Shown: positions 8,058-15,853 of the stretch, in pieces
Position numbering within the stretch: position 1 is the stretch's first letter
How the letters are laid out: every line of letters begins with the position of its first letter
DNA from: Caballeronia pedi
GTDB lineage: Bacteria > Pseudomonadota > Gammaproteobacteria > Burkholderiales > Burkholderiaceae
Assembly: GCF_001544915.2 (NCBI RefSeq)
Contig: NZ_FCOE02000006.1
Coordinates: forward strand, 186,001-250,000
Direction of reading: 5' to 3'
DNA length: 64,000 bases
Made by a program: the position numbers and the translations under genes
Notes under the pieces: model-generated
What the model was told of the DNA's origin: nothing
The model's input: the letters and a program-made list of their open reading frames with translations, nothing else
Databases searched by the model: none

Positions 8058-9431
8058 CTATCCCGCCACGTTGCGGAATGGATCGAGCCCGAGGTCGATC
8101 AGGCGCCGCTCGCGCACCACGATTTCAGCGGTCGCCGTCATGCCGTAGCGCAGCGGATACTTCGTGTCCGCAACCTGGTACGAATCGCGATCGAGCGTCA
8201 CGCGTCCTTCATAAACCGGCTGCTTCGTGCCGGGGCTCGGCTTGGTGGCCGGCGAGATGAACGCGAGCGTGCCCTCGATCACGCCGTAGCGCTGATAAGG
8301 AAACGCGTTGAACTTGAGCTTGACGCGCTGCCCTTCGCGCAGAAACGCGCGGTCGTGCTCGGCGATCTCGATCTTCAGCACCGGCTTCGCATTGGCGGGC
8401 GCGATGCCGCCGAGCGGCGTGTTCGCCTGAATCTTGTCGCCAGGCTGCGTCGAGGTCACATCGGTGATCACGCCCGAAACCGGCGCGAGAATCAGCAGAA
8501 AATTATCCTTGTCGATGTTCTCGAACTTGATGCGCGCAGCCGCATCCGCGACCAGACGCGCCGTCTGTAGTTGCAGACGCAACTTGTCTTCGGTGCTGGC
8601 GACTTCGCGCATCGCGGCTTCGTATTGCAGGCGCAGACTGGTCGCTTCCTGGCCGCTCGTTTCGAGTTGGCGCTTGGCCTGCGTGAAATCGTGGCTCAGG
8701 CGAAAGTCCAGTTCCGCGAGGCGCGACTGCTCGACCCGATACGCGCCGTCCGCTTCGAGATACGCGTTGCGCTTCGCATCGACCTGTGTTTCCGCCACGC
8801 CGCCGCCGCCCGGCAATGCGAGCAGACGCTGAAAGCGGTCGTACTCGACCTTGGCGGCGTCGCGCGCGCGGCGCGCGTTTTCCAGCGTGCTGCGCGCTTC
8901 CTGCAACTGCGCCTTCTGACCTTCGGCGAGCTTGCTCGTGCCTTCCGCGACGCGCTGCTGATGCTGATGCTCTTCCACGTCCATCTGATCCTTGAGCGCG
9001 GCGATGCGGCGCTCCATCAGCAGTTTCTTTTCGGGGAACTGCTTCCACTCGCGTTCGGCGTCATCGAGCTTCAGTTGCGCTTCGAGCGCGTTCGTCGCCG
9101 CCTCGATCGCGCCGCGCGCATTCAGGCGCGCCACGACATCGTCCTTGCGCACGGGCTGCCCTTCGGCGATATAGAGGTCCGCGAGTTCGCCATCGATCGG
9201 CGCATAGAAACGGCGCACTTCCGATTCGGGCGCGAGCGTGCCCTGCGCGCTGACCATCACGTCCGCATGGCCGACGAACGACCACACGAGCGCGGACGCG
9301 ACGAGCGCCACCATCGCGAAGACGAGGCCTTGCGTAAGTCTGGCCGGCTCGGCGGTCAGAATGGCGATGCCTTCGGCGCCGTGCTCGCCGAGCGCCTCCG
9401 ACAACGGCTTAAGGTGTGCGTCTCTCTTCAC
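8058..9431 (-). CDS. HlyD-family periplasmic adaptor of the peptide exporter
   Basis: This 457-aa membrane-fusion protein should bridge the inner-membrane ABC exporter and the outer-membrane TolC-like protein. It has one membrane segment near residues 33-52, a biotinyl-lipoyl-like strand pair (VSAQGTLAPE, then LYIAEGQPVRKDDVVARL), a long coiled-coil hairpin at about 110-280, a second lipoyl half (ILAPVSGVITDV) and a C-terminal beta barrel ending in the LRYGMTATAEIVVRERRL type of motif usual for HlyD. Its start overlaps the end of the FHA gene by 23 bases, showing translational coupling. It is followed by PpiC after 73 bases. Confidence 0.93.
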   Translation of the reverse strand: MKRDAHLKPLSEALGEHGAEGIAILTAEPARLTQGLVFAMVALVASALVWSFVGHADVMVSAQGTLAPESEVRRFYAPIDGELADLYIAEGQPVRKDDVVARLNARGAIEAATNALEAQLKLDDAEREWKQFPEKKLLMERRIAALKDQMDVEEHQHQQRVAEGTSKLAEGQKAQLQEARSTLENARRARDAAKVEYDRFQRLLALPGGGGVAETQVDAKRNAYLEADGAYRVEQSRLAELDFRLSHDFTQAKRQLETSGQEATSLRLQYEAAMREVASTEDKLRLQLQTARLVADAAARIKFENIDKDNFLLILAPVSGVITDVTSTQPGDKIQANTPLGGIAPANAKPVLKIEIAEHDRAFLREGQRVKLKFNAFPYQRYGVIEGTLAFISPATKPSPGTKQPVYEGRVTLDRDSYQVADTKYPLRYGMTATAEIVVRERRLIDLGLDPFRNVAG

Positions 9432-12027
9432 TGCTCGTGCCTCCGCCGATCAGACTCAGCTTGGTATTGAGAAGTCCTGGTTCGAGCACCATGCGCAGGT
9501 CCTGCAGCGAACGCCGCTGCAAGTCCGCTTCGGTGTCGATCTCGTTGGCGAGCGCGGTCCATTTCGCCGTTGCGCTGTCTGCCTTCACTTGCCGGAAGAT
9601 GCGCATGCCGCGCGTGGCCGCATCCTGCGCGTCGGACAGCAAGCGCGCCTGCGTCCTGAATACATCCGACACGCCCGATTCGAGCCGCTGCGACCCACCG
9701 ATGCCGCCATTCGTCCGATACTGCTGCCAGGCCGTCTGCGCCTGCGTCATCAGTGTTTGCGCGCGGCTGGTGGCCTTGTCTTTCAGCGCCGCGACTTCGG
9801 GCGCGACCGCCTTCGCGTAGAACGTGTCGGCGTCGAGATCGAGGGTTTCGTAGAACGACAGCAGCGCGTCCTCATAATTCTTCGCGCCGCGCGCCTTCTG
9901 TACATCGGCGAACTGGGCGGCCACGGCCTTCTTGTGCGCGAGTTCCTTTTGCACCGTGGGCGACCACGACCCTTGCGGCAGCTTCTGCAGGCCATCGATC
10001 GCCTGCGCGCTCTGGCCGCGGTTCCACGCATCGGCGACGCTCGTGTATTGCGCGAGCACATCGGCGGGCGGCAACTGGCTCGCGCTCATCTGTTTGAATT
10101 TTTCCTGGAACGGCGGCGTCGAAAAACTGGTCTTGCCCACCGAGCCCGCGAGCGGCGCGAGGCTTGCGCCATTGAGGCCGCGACGCAGGCCGGCATAGGC
10201 ATCGAGATCGGCGCGCACGCGATCGAGACCGGCGAGGCGCGGATATTTATCGGCGTATTCCTTCAAGGTTGCGCCGATCGCATCGGGATCGTCCTGGCCG
10301 AGACTCTTGACGATGCTCGCATTGAGCCGGTCGATGGCGGCGAGATACACGGAGTCGTCGCTTTGCAGTTTGCGCAGATGGCTCAGCGCGAGCGCATACG
10401 GATCGCGGAACTCGGGCACGTATCCCGCGATGCGGTCCAGATCGCGCTGATGCCCGCCCGCGTCCGCTTCCCAGTGCTTCAGGATCGCACTGATACGCGA
10501 CTCGTCGCCATACATGCGGATCGGCGCTTCGGCCCCGCCACGGCCCATCACGAAGGTTTCCAGCTTGCCGATCCATTCCAGTTCGTCGATCAGCGAATGC
10601 ACGTCGGGGTTGTGCTCGGCGAGCGTTCGCATCTGCGCGATGATCGCGTCCGCGCCCGCGAAGTCGCCCTTCTTCAACGCGGCGAGCCAGCGCGGCACGT
10701 TCGATTTGAGCACGGCCTCGGTGTTCATCGACACGAACTGCGTGTCCTTCGGATGCGTCTTGAGATAGTCGTTGGTGACCGTGGCGGCCTCGCCGAATTC
10801 GCCGCTCGACATCAGCGACTTCGCCTCGCGCTCGGGCGTGCCCATATAGAAGAGCGCCGCGCCGCCCGCGACGAGCACGGCCAGCACGCACGCGAGCACG
10901 ATGCGCGTGCGGCGCGCGGCATGCGGGTCGTCGCTGGCGAGCGCGCGCCGAACTTCCCCCACGAAGAGCGCGGACTTGCTGCGCTTCGCGGCGCGCGTGT
11001 CGGGGCGCTTTTCCTCGGCGGGCACGGGCTGCGCTTCTTCGTTGACTTCGTCCTCGCGCGCCGCAGCCTGATCGACGCAGAAGATATCGAGGAACGAATG
11101 CGCCGAGCCGACGAACGTGGTCTTGTCGCTGTCGAATTCGTCGTCGTCGTGAGTCGGTGCGACGGCTTGCGCCACCATTTCGGTGAGCGTCGATTCGCCT
11201 TCGTCGCCGTGCATCTGCACCTTGTAAGCGAAGTGCGTGCCGCCGAACGCGACGGTGTCGCCGTTCTTCAGCTCGACCGCCGACGCGCCGAGCCGCTCGC
11301 CGTTGACGAAGGTGCCGTTGGTGCTGCCGAGATCCTCGACGAACGGCGCGCCGCCCTTGATGAAGACGTGCGCGTGCCGCCGCGACACGTAATTGACCTG
11401 ATGCGGATACTGCTCGCGATAGCGCGAAAAAGTCTCGTCGCTCTTGCTGACCAGAAACGGGAACTGCGCGAGTTCGACCGGATGCAAACCGAGATCGTCG
11501 CGCTGCGGCGTGAGCGTGAGGCCGACAGGCTTCGGCGCGTCGAGACGCCTTGTGCGGGGCGCGAACTGCACGCGGTACGAAAGCCGGCTGCCGAATGAAA
11601 TGACGTCGCCGTTTCGCACGCGCGCGGGCGTGTCGCGCACGGGCGTGCCATTCACAGCGGTGCCGTTCTTGCTGCCGAGATCGGCGATATAGACGAGCCC
11701 ATGCTCGATAAAGATGCGCGCATGGCGGCGCGAAAGCTGCGCCACGGCCTCGGCGGGGCTCGTGTCGAACGGCGCCTCGGTGCGGCCGATCGCGAAGAGA
11801 TTTTCGTCGATGCGGATTTCCGTGAGCCGCTCGGCCAGCTCGCCGGGAAGCTCGGGATGCGGCGCGGGCTTGAGGATGACGTCGAACGCCTCGCTCACGC
11901 CCGGCTGCTGTATCGCCACGGAAACGCCTTGAGCCATGTCCATGTCACGAGGTACGTCCAGAGGAATGCCCGGCAACGTCGGGCGCATGGACAGGTTGGA
12001 CCGCGCCGAAATCGATGTCATGTGCAA
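9409..12027 (-). CDS. membrane protein with tandem FHA domains
   Basis: This 872-aa protein has two phosphothreonine-binding FHA domains: residues about 75-150 (FAIGR, LSRRHARI, GSKNGTAVNG) and about 185-270 (VSRRHAHVFI, DLGSTNGTFVNG). The key Ser-Arg-x-His and Asn-Gly residues are visible, although the second domain lacks the usual Gly-Arg. An acidic tail holding DSDKTTF (about 300) could be a phosphorylation site. One membrane segment lies at about 376-395, and the helical C-terminal half (400-872) would be periplasmic. It therefore links cytoplasmic phospho-signals to the envelope part of the exporter, as Fha does in type VI secretion. An ATG two codons in (12021) is an equally good start. 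It sits between the outer-membrane protein and adaptor genes; the partner kinase is not in the window. Confidence 0.9.
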   Translation of the reverse strand: MHMTSISARSNLSMRPTLPGIPLDVPRDMDMAQGVSVAIQQPGVSEAFDVILKPAPHPELPGELAERLTEIRIDENLFAIGRTEAPFDTSPAEAVAQLSRRHARIFIEHGLVYIADLGSKNGTAVNGTPVRDTPARVRNGDVISFGSRLSYRVQFAPRTRRLDAPKPVGLTLTPQRDDLGLHPVELAQFPFLVSKSDETFSRYREQYPHQVNYVSRRHAHVFIKGGAPFVEDLGSTNGTFVNGERLGASAVELKNGDTVAFGGTHFAYKVQMHGDEGESTLTEMVAQAVAPTHDDDEFDSDKTTFVGSAHSFLDIFCVDQAAAREDEVNEEAQPVPAEEKRPDTRAAKRSKSALFVGEVRRALASDDPHAARRTRIVLACVLAVLVAGGAALFYMGTPEREAKSLMSSGEFGEAATVTNDYLKTHPKDTQFVSMNTEAVLKSNVPRWLAALKKGDFAGADAIIAQMRTLAEHNPDVHSLIDELEWIGKLETFVMGRGGAEAPIRMYGDESRISAILKHWEADAGGHQRDLDRIAGYVPEFRDPYALALSHLRKLQSDDSVYLAAIDRLNASIVKSLGQDDPDAIGATLKEYADKYPRLAGLDRVRADLDAYAGLRRGLNGASLAPLAGSVGKTSFSTPPFQEKFKQMSASQLPPADVLAQYTSVADAWNRGQSAQAIDGLQKLPQGSWSPTVQKELAHKKAVAAQFADVQKARGAKNYEDALLSFYETLDLDADTFYAKAVAPEVAALKDKATSRAQTLMTQAQTAWQQYRTNGGIGGSQRLESGVSDVFRTQARLLSDAQDAATRGMRIFRQVKADSATAKWTALANEIDTEADLQRRSLQDLRMVLEPGLLNTKLSLIGGGTSSEERRTP

Positions 12028-12165
12028 CCGGCGGCTGTTGAGAGTTTAAGTCACGCATCGTCGTAGTCAATCGTGCAGCAACGGCTCGTCATGCAAATGG
12101 CGGGCGATTTAAAAACGATCGTTAGTTATTCATAACATTGCGTTCGACGCTATTCGTGAAACACT

Positions 12166-13614
12166 TCACTTCACTTCGTCCTTGCTCGCGCTTTGCACAT
12201 CCACCGTCGGCCAGCCGCCGCCGAGCGCCTTGTACAGCGTCACGGTGTCCGACAGAATCTGCTGATGATTCGCGAGCAGCGCGAGTTGCGCGGCGAGCAG
12301 CGTGCGCTCGGTCTCGAATACCTGCAGTTGCGAGATCACGCCCTCTTTGAGTTGGGCATCGATCTGCGCGGCGACGATCGTCAACTGATCGACTTCCTGC
12401 TGCAACTCGACGCGCTGCTTCGTGTGCGAATCGAGATTGACGAGCGCGTTCTCCACTTCCTCGAATGCGTTCATCACCGTGCTGCGATATTGCTGTTCGG
12501 CGACTGTCGTTTGCGCTTCAGTCGTCTTCACGTGAGCGCGCACGGCCGGATCGAGAATCGGGATATTGATGCTCGGCACGAAGCTCAGCGTGAACATCTT
12601 CAGCAGGTCGGTCAGCTGAAAGCTCGCCGAGCCGGCGCGCCCGGTCAGGTTGATGGTCGGCAGCTGCGCGAGCTTCGCCTGGCCGACGAGATCATAGGCT
12701 TCGAGCACGCGATACTCCGCCGCGATCAGATCGGGGCGGCGCGCGAGCAGTTGCGACGGCAGGCCGCTCGGCACCGGCGGAACCTGCACGCGCTTTTGCA
12801 GCTTGCCGTCGGGCACCCTGAATTCGCCGGCGGGCACGCCGGTGAGGGTCGAGAGCGCATTGTTGGCGAGGTCGCGCGAGCGGCGCAATTCCAGCATTTC
12901 GCGCGTCAGCCGGTTCAGTTCGGCGCGCTGCGTGAGGACCTGCGTCTTCGGCACGAGACCGTTCTTCTGCATGCCCTCGAAGATCGTCAGAATCTGCTGG
13001 TTGGTCGCGATGGTCTGGTTTTGCTGCGCGATCTGATCATCGAACTGGAGTATCTGGAAGTACGTCGTCGACACCAGCGCGACGAGTTCCAGATAGCCCG
13101 CGCGCCAGTCGGCTTCGGTCGCGCGGAATTCGGCTTTCTGCGCCTGCACGCCCTTCTCGACCGAGCCCCAGATGTCGATGTCCCAACTCACCTGCGTCGC
13201 CAGGTTGTACTGTTTCGAGAACTGCTGGCCGGTCGTCTTCTCGAAGCTCGCGCCCGCGCCGAGATCCATCGACGGCAATGCGCCCGCGCGCGCCTCGCCG
13301 ATCTGCGCGCCCGCCACCTGAATGCGCGCGGCCAGCACCTTGATATCGAAGTTGCCGTTGATGGCCTTCTCGACCAGCGAGTCGAGATACGGATCGTGGA
13401 ACTGCTTCCACCAGTCCGGCTGAATGGTGTCGGACGCGGCGACCTTGGGTGCGTCGATTTTCGTGAAGGCGGTTTTTTCGGGTGTGTCCGGACGCTGATA
13501 GGTCGGCACTTTCACGTCGATGCAGCCCGACAGCAGCGCCGCGGCAATGAGCGCTGGCAGCACGGCCCCTTTTCGCTCGATGGTCACGCGCAACGATGAC
13601 AACAAGGCTTGCAC
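12166..13614 (-). CDS. TolC/NodT-like outer-membrane efflux lipoprotein
   Basis: This 482-aa protein is the outer-membrane channel of the system. It has a lipoprotein signal with lipobox LLSGC (Cys31) and two OEP repeats with long helices (about 85-270 and 290-470) and YQRPDTP at the mature start, as in NodT-type proteins. The start is a GTG at 13614 with GGAG seven bases before it. It is the first gene of the minus-strand export operon; 138 bases separate it from the FHA gene. I could not find a convincing sigma54 site directly upstream, so the machinery may be made constitutively or by read-through from peptide gene 2. Confidence 0.92.
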   Translation of the reverse strand: MQALLSSLRVTIERKGAVLPALIAAALLSGCIDVKVPTYQRPDTPEKTAFTKIDAPKVAASDTIQPDWWKQFHDPYLDSLVEKAINGNFDIKVLAARIQVAGAQIGEARAGALPSMDLGAGASFEKTTGQQFSKQYNLATQVSWDIDIWGSVEKGVQAQKAEFRATEADWRAGYLELVALVSTTYFQILQFDDQIAQQNQTIATNQQILTIFEGMQKNGLVPKTQVLTQRAELNRLTREMLELRRSRDLANNALSTLTGVPAGEFRVPDGKLQKRVQVPPVPSGLPSQLLARRPDLIAAEYRVLEAYDLVGQAKLAQLPTINLTGRAGSASFQLTDLLKMFTLSFVPSINIPILDPAVRAHVKTTEAQTTVAEQQYRSTVMNAFEEVENALVNLDSHTKQRVELQQEVDQLTIVAAQIDAQLKEGVISQLQVFETERTLLAAQLALLANHQQILSDTVTLYKALGGGWPTVDVQSASKDEVK

Positions 13615-13925
13615 GATCTCGCTCCCGGTGAACGCGCACCGACGGTCAGGTTTTAGTGATGAGAAGCACGGCGCCCGTTCGGTTCTTCAAGTAAATCACA
13701 CGGCGCGCCGGGACTCCATACGGGTTAAGTCACGTGGCGCGCGCGTGCTCTTCGACACGTCGCGCGCCCGTGAAGCGGTCCGGCTGAGGATGCGACCCTC
13801 GCCGAACCGCGACGCCCCGGAATGCGGGCGGTATTACAGCGGAGATCCCCGTACCCCGCTTTTACTGCTGACGGCATGGATGCTTTACTGCGTCGGCGCG
13901 CGTTTCATTCCGCGCGTTCGCCGCT
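13615..13925. other. 311-base gap between peptide gene 2 and the export operon
   Basis: No gene is supported here. The notable element is a strong hairpin at 13736-13768. No near-consensus sigma54 promoter was found on the minus strand in this gap by eye, so the start of export-operon transcription is not located. Confidence 0.5.
13736..13768 (-). other. strong hairpin between peptide gene 2 and the export operon
   Basis: GGCGCGCGCGTG pairs with CACG-T-CGCGCGCC (12 base pairs with one bulged T) across an 8-base loop. No T-run follows in the direction of transcription, so it is not a standard intrinsic terminator. It would be well placed to limit read-through from the peptide promoter into the export genes or to protect the 3' end of the peptide message. 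Confidence 0.5.
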
Positions 13926-14225
13926 TCATGCGAGATTGCCCGCCAGGCCGAAGTTGACGTTGGCGATGTTGCGCGCGTCCTGCTTCGGCGCGACCGTGGA
14001 TTGCGACTTGAGCGCCTCGGCGAACGCGATGTTGCTGCCGTTCTGGTTGAACGTGGTCTGCGTCTGGTTGATGATCTGCTGCGGGTTGAACGGCATCGAG
14101 AGCGTCGCCCCGTCCATCGAGATGAAGCCGGGAAACAGCACGGCACTGCCTCCGTGCACGGCCGACATCGCACGGCGGTCGAGTTCGGTGGTGACGGGAA
14201 GGTCCTTGATGGTCAGCGTCTTCAT
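13926..14225 (-). CDS. double-glycine leader peptide 2, putative C39 export substrate
   Basis: This 99-aa protein starts at the ATG at 14225, preceded by AAGGAG. Its 26-residue leader matches that of peptide 1 without gaps and ends Ala-Met-Ser-Ala-Val-His-Gly-Gly; Val, Met and Leu fall at -4, -7 and -12. The predicted 73-residue product is Cys-free and rich in Gln, Asn and Ala. It includes QQIINQTQTTFNQNGSN, which recalls the QMINQFQN stretch of peptide 1, and an Ala/Asn-rich tail. A near-consensus sigma54 promoter lies about 70 bases upstream and the export operon lies downstream on the same strand. The product's activity (toxin, signal, surface fibre) cannot be told from sequence. Confidence 0.8.
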   Translation of the reverse strand: MKTLTIKDLPVTTELDRRAMSAVHGGSAVLFPGFISMDGATLSMPFNPQQIINQTQTTFNQNGSNIAFAEALKSQSTVAPKQDARNIANVNFGLAGNLA

Positions 14226-14297
14226 TTCCGTGCTCCTTGGGTGCGCATCGCGCATTCGGTGGTGGCTTCGACAACTTGTCTGCTTGCAACCATTCAA

Positions 14298-14313
14298 TGC
14301 ATAGGCTGTGCCA
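14298..14313 (-). promoter_or_regulatory. sigma54 (-24/-12) promoter of exported peptide gene 2
   Basis: The minus strand reads TGGCACAGCCTATGCA: the complete TGGCAC -24 block and TGCA of the -12 block with exact spacing. Transcription should start near 14287, about 62 bases before the ATG. The remaining 14226-14565 gap holds candidate activator half-sites (14403-14455) and no supported gene. Confidence 0.8.
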
Positions 14314-14402
14314 ACCGCTTCACGCACCTGCTGTTTTTCGTGTTCGCCCATACTGCATATGGCTTCCGGCGATTCCTGCGAGTGACTCTCGCTACGCGTC
14401 GT

Positions 14403-14455
14403 GATGTCGCTCGACCAACACTTCGGACTCCGACTGTCGGTTTCCGAACGACATC
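14403..14455. promoter_or_regulatory. inverted GATGTCG / CGACATC half-sites upstream of peptide gene 2
   Basis: GATGTCG (14403-14409) and CGACATC (14449-14455) are exact inverted copies, about 90-145 bases upstream of the -24 element. A CGACATC half-site also begins within the palindrome at 1271-1289, at a similar distance from the promoter of peptide gene 1. TGTCG and CGACA also flank a 9-base centre just before 14453. These are candidate activator sites, by eye only. Confidence 0.3.
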
Positions 14456-14565
14456 GACTCATGACGCGCAGACGAACGTTTCCCCCCGCGCTGTGCGCGC
14501 GGAATCGAAGTCGATGAAGGAAACCGGGAAAGGCGCCGCTCAGCCCGCTCCAGCAGCGCCCGAAC

Positions 14566-15024
14566 TTACTTGACGTAAATCGTGATCTTCTTGGAATACA
14601 CCGGCGGGTTATGCGGTATGTGCTTGTCGTCGCCCATCAGAAGCTGAATCGTGTGCTTGCCAGGCGGCAGTTCGAGCATGGTTTCGGTTTCGCCGGCGCC
14701 GTAGTGCAGGTGATTGCGATCCGATGGAATCTCCTGATCCATCGGCGGCAGGTCCACATCGATCAACAAATGATGATGCCCCGTGTTCGGAAACTTCACG
14801 CCGCGCGGCGCGACGCCCATGTAGCGCAGCCCGAACCAGACCTTGAACGGCTTGCCCGCCGGCACGGTCTGGCCATCGTTCGGATAGCCGATATAGGCGT
14901 AAGCATTGGCGGGCGCGGGCGTCGGCCCGGCGAACGCGCCAGGCGCGACGCACGCCGTCGCCAGCGCGGCGGCGACGAGCAGCGAACGCGAGAGCGCGAG
15001 CGCGTCAGCGGATCGATTCTTCAT
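14566..15024 (-). CDS. exported DUF4399 protein, copy 1
   Basis: This 152-aa secreted protein has a signal peptide (about residues 1-33, ending AFA) and one DUF4399 domain: YPNDGQTVPAGKPFKVWFGL, a GHHHLLIDVDLPP block, SDRNHLHYGAGETE, then LELPPGKHTIQLLMGD and a terminal KKITIYVK strand. The His-rich motifs suggest metal binding. The family function is unknown to me. The start at 15024 follows GAGG; an ATG at 15042 is possible but would shift the signal peptide. It is the downstream member of a tandem pair with the gene at 15073. Confidence 0.85.
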   Translation of the reverse strand: MKNRSADALALSRSLLVAAALATACVAPGAFAGPTPAPANAYAYIGYPNDGQTVPAGKPFKVWFGLRYMGVAPRGVKFPNTGHHHLLIDVDLPPMDQEIPSDRNHLHYGAGETETMLELPPGKHTIQLLMGDDKHIPHNPPVYSKKITIYVK

Positions 15025-15072
15025 GTCGTATGCCCTCGGCAAATGCGCGGGTTTCGCGAGTCATTTCGCGGC

Positions 15073-15510
15073 TCATTTAACAGTGATCGTGATCTTCTTC
15101 GAATAGACCGGCGGATCGTGCGGAACGTGGTTGTAGTCGCCCAGCAGCAACTGCAGCGTGTGTTTGCCCGGCGGCAGTTCGAGCCGCGCATCGGTTTCGC
15201 CCGCGCCATAGTGCAGATGGTTGCGATCGGACGGAATCTCCTGATCGAGCGGCGGCAGATCCACATCGATCAGCAGATGGTGATGCCCCACGTTCGGCAG
15301 ATCGACGCCCTTCGGACAGATGCCCATGTTGCGCAGGCCCATGCGCACCCAGAGCTTGCCGCCGGAGATCACGGCGCCGTCGGGCGGCCAGATGATGTAC
15401 GCCTCGGCGTTCGGCGGCGCGGGCGTGCGCGCACGCGCGGCGGAGAACGACGAATCGGCGGCCAGTGCGGCCAGGGAAGCCAGCGCGCCAAGCACGGTTC
15501 TTCTCAGCAT
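15073..15510 (-). CDS. exported DUF4399 protein, copy 2
   Basis: This 145-aa paralogue of the adjacent gene has a signal peptide (about 1-27) and the same domain: GHHHLLIDVDLPPLDQEIPS and DRNHLHYGAGET are nearly identical in both copies, while the N-terminal third differs. The ATG at 15510 is preferred because AGAGG lies ten bases upstream; a GTG at 15519 would sit on top of that site. Duplicate copies 48 bases apart suggest a recent tandem duplication with one operon. Divergent from the caspase-like gene at 15854. Confidence 0.85.
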   Translation of the reverse strand: MLRRTVLGALASLAALAADSSFSAARARTPAPPNAEAYIIWPPDGAVISGGKLWVRMGLRNMGICPKGVDLPNVGHHHLLIDVDLPPLDQEIPSDRNHLHYGAGETDARLELPPGKHTLQLLLGDYNHVPHDPPVYSKKITITVK

Positions 15511-15853
15511 GTTATGCACGCCTCTCTCGTTGGAAGGGCTCGCGGATGGGCCAGCGTAATCGCGCCTCGAAACGCGCGAACGCTCGTGCCCGGAGCGGGA
15601 TGTATCGCGTGATGCATCGTCTTCGGCTTTTAGATTAGGACGTAACGTTTAAAAAAGATACGTACACAGGAGGGTCGTTCGCCCCTCATGACGTACCCCT
15701 TCTTTCAGGGGATTCAGGCTGCGCGCGAGCGCGTGCTATCGTTGTTGGTGCGGATTCACGAGGGCGCGGACCTCGCCCGAAGCAAGCCTCGGCATACGAG
15801 CGAAAATGCGACGCTATGCCCTCCACTCAAAGCCGGACGGACAGGGTGTGAAT
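15511..15853. other. 343-base divergent intergenic region
   Basis: Between the DUF4399 pair and the caspase-like gene. It contains an A+T-rich stretch at about 15630-15665 that may hold promoters and a small hairpin CCCCT/AGGGG at about 15697-15712. No sigma54 consensus was found by eye and no gene is supported. Confidence 0.4.

Noticed and set aside
9238..11598. 786-codon open frame antisense to the FHA and HlyD genes
   Set aside because: Arg/His-rich shadow of real coding DNA with no family motifs.
13615..13925. sigma54 promoter directly before the TolC-like gene
   Set aside because: No GG-N10-GC match with acceptable flanks on the minus strand.
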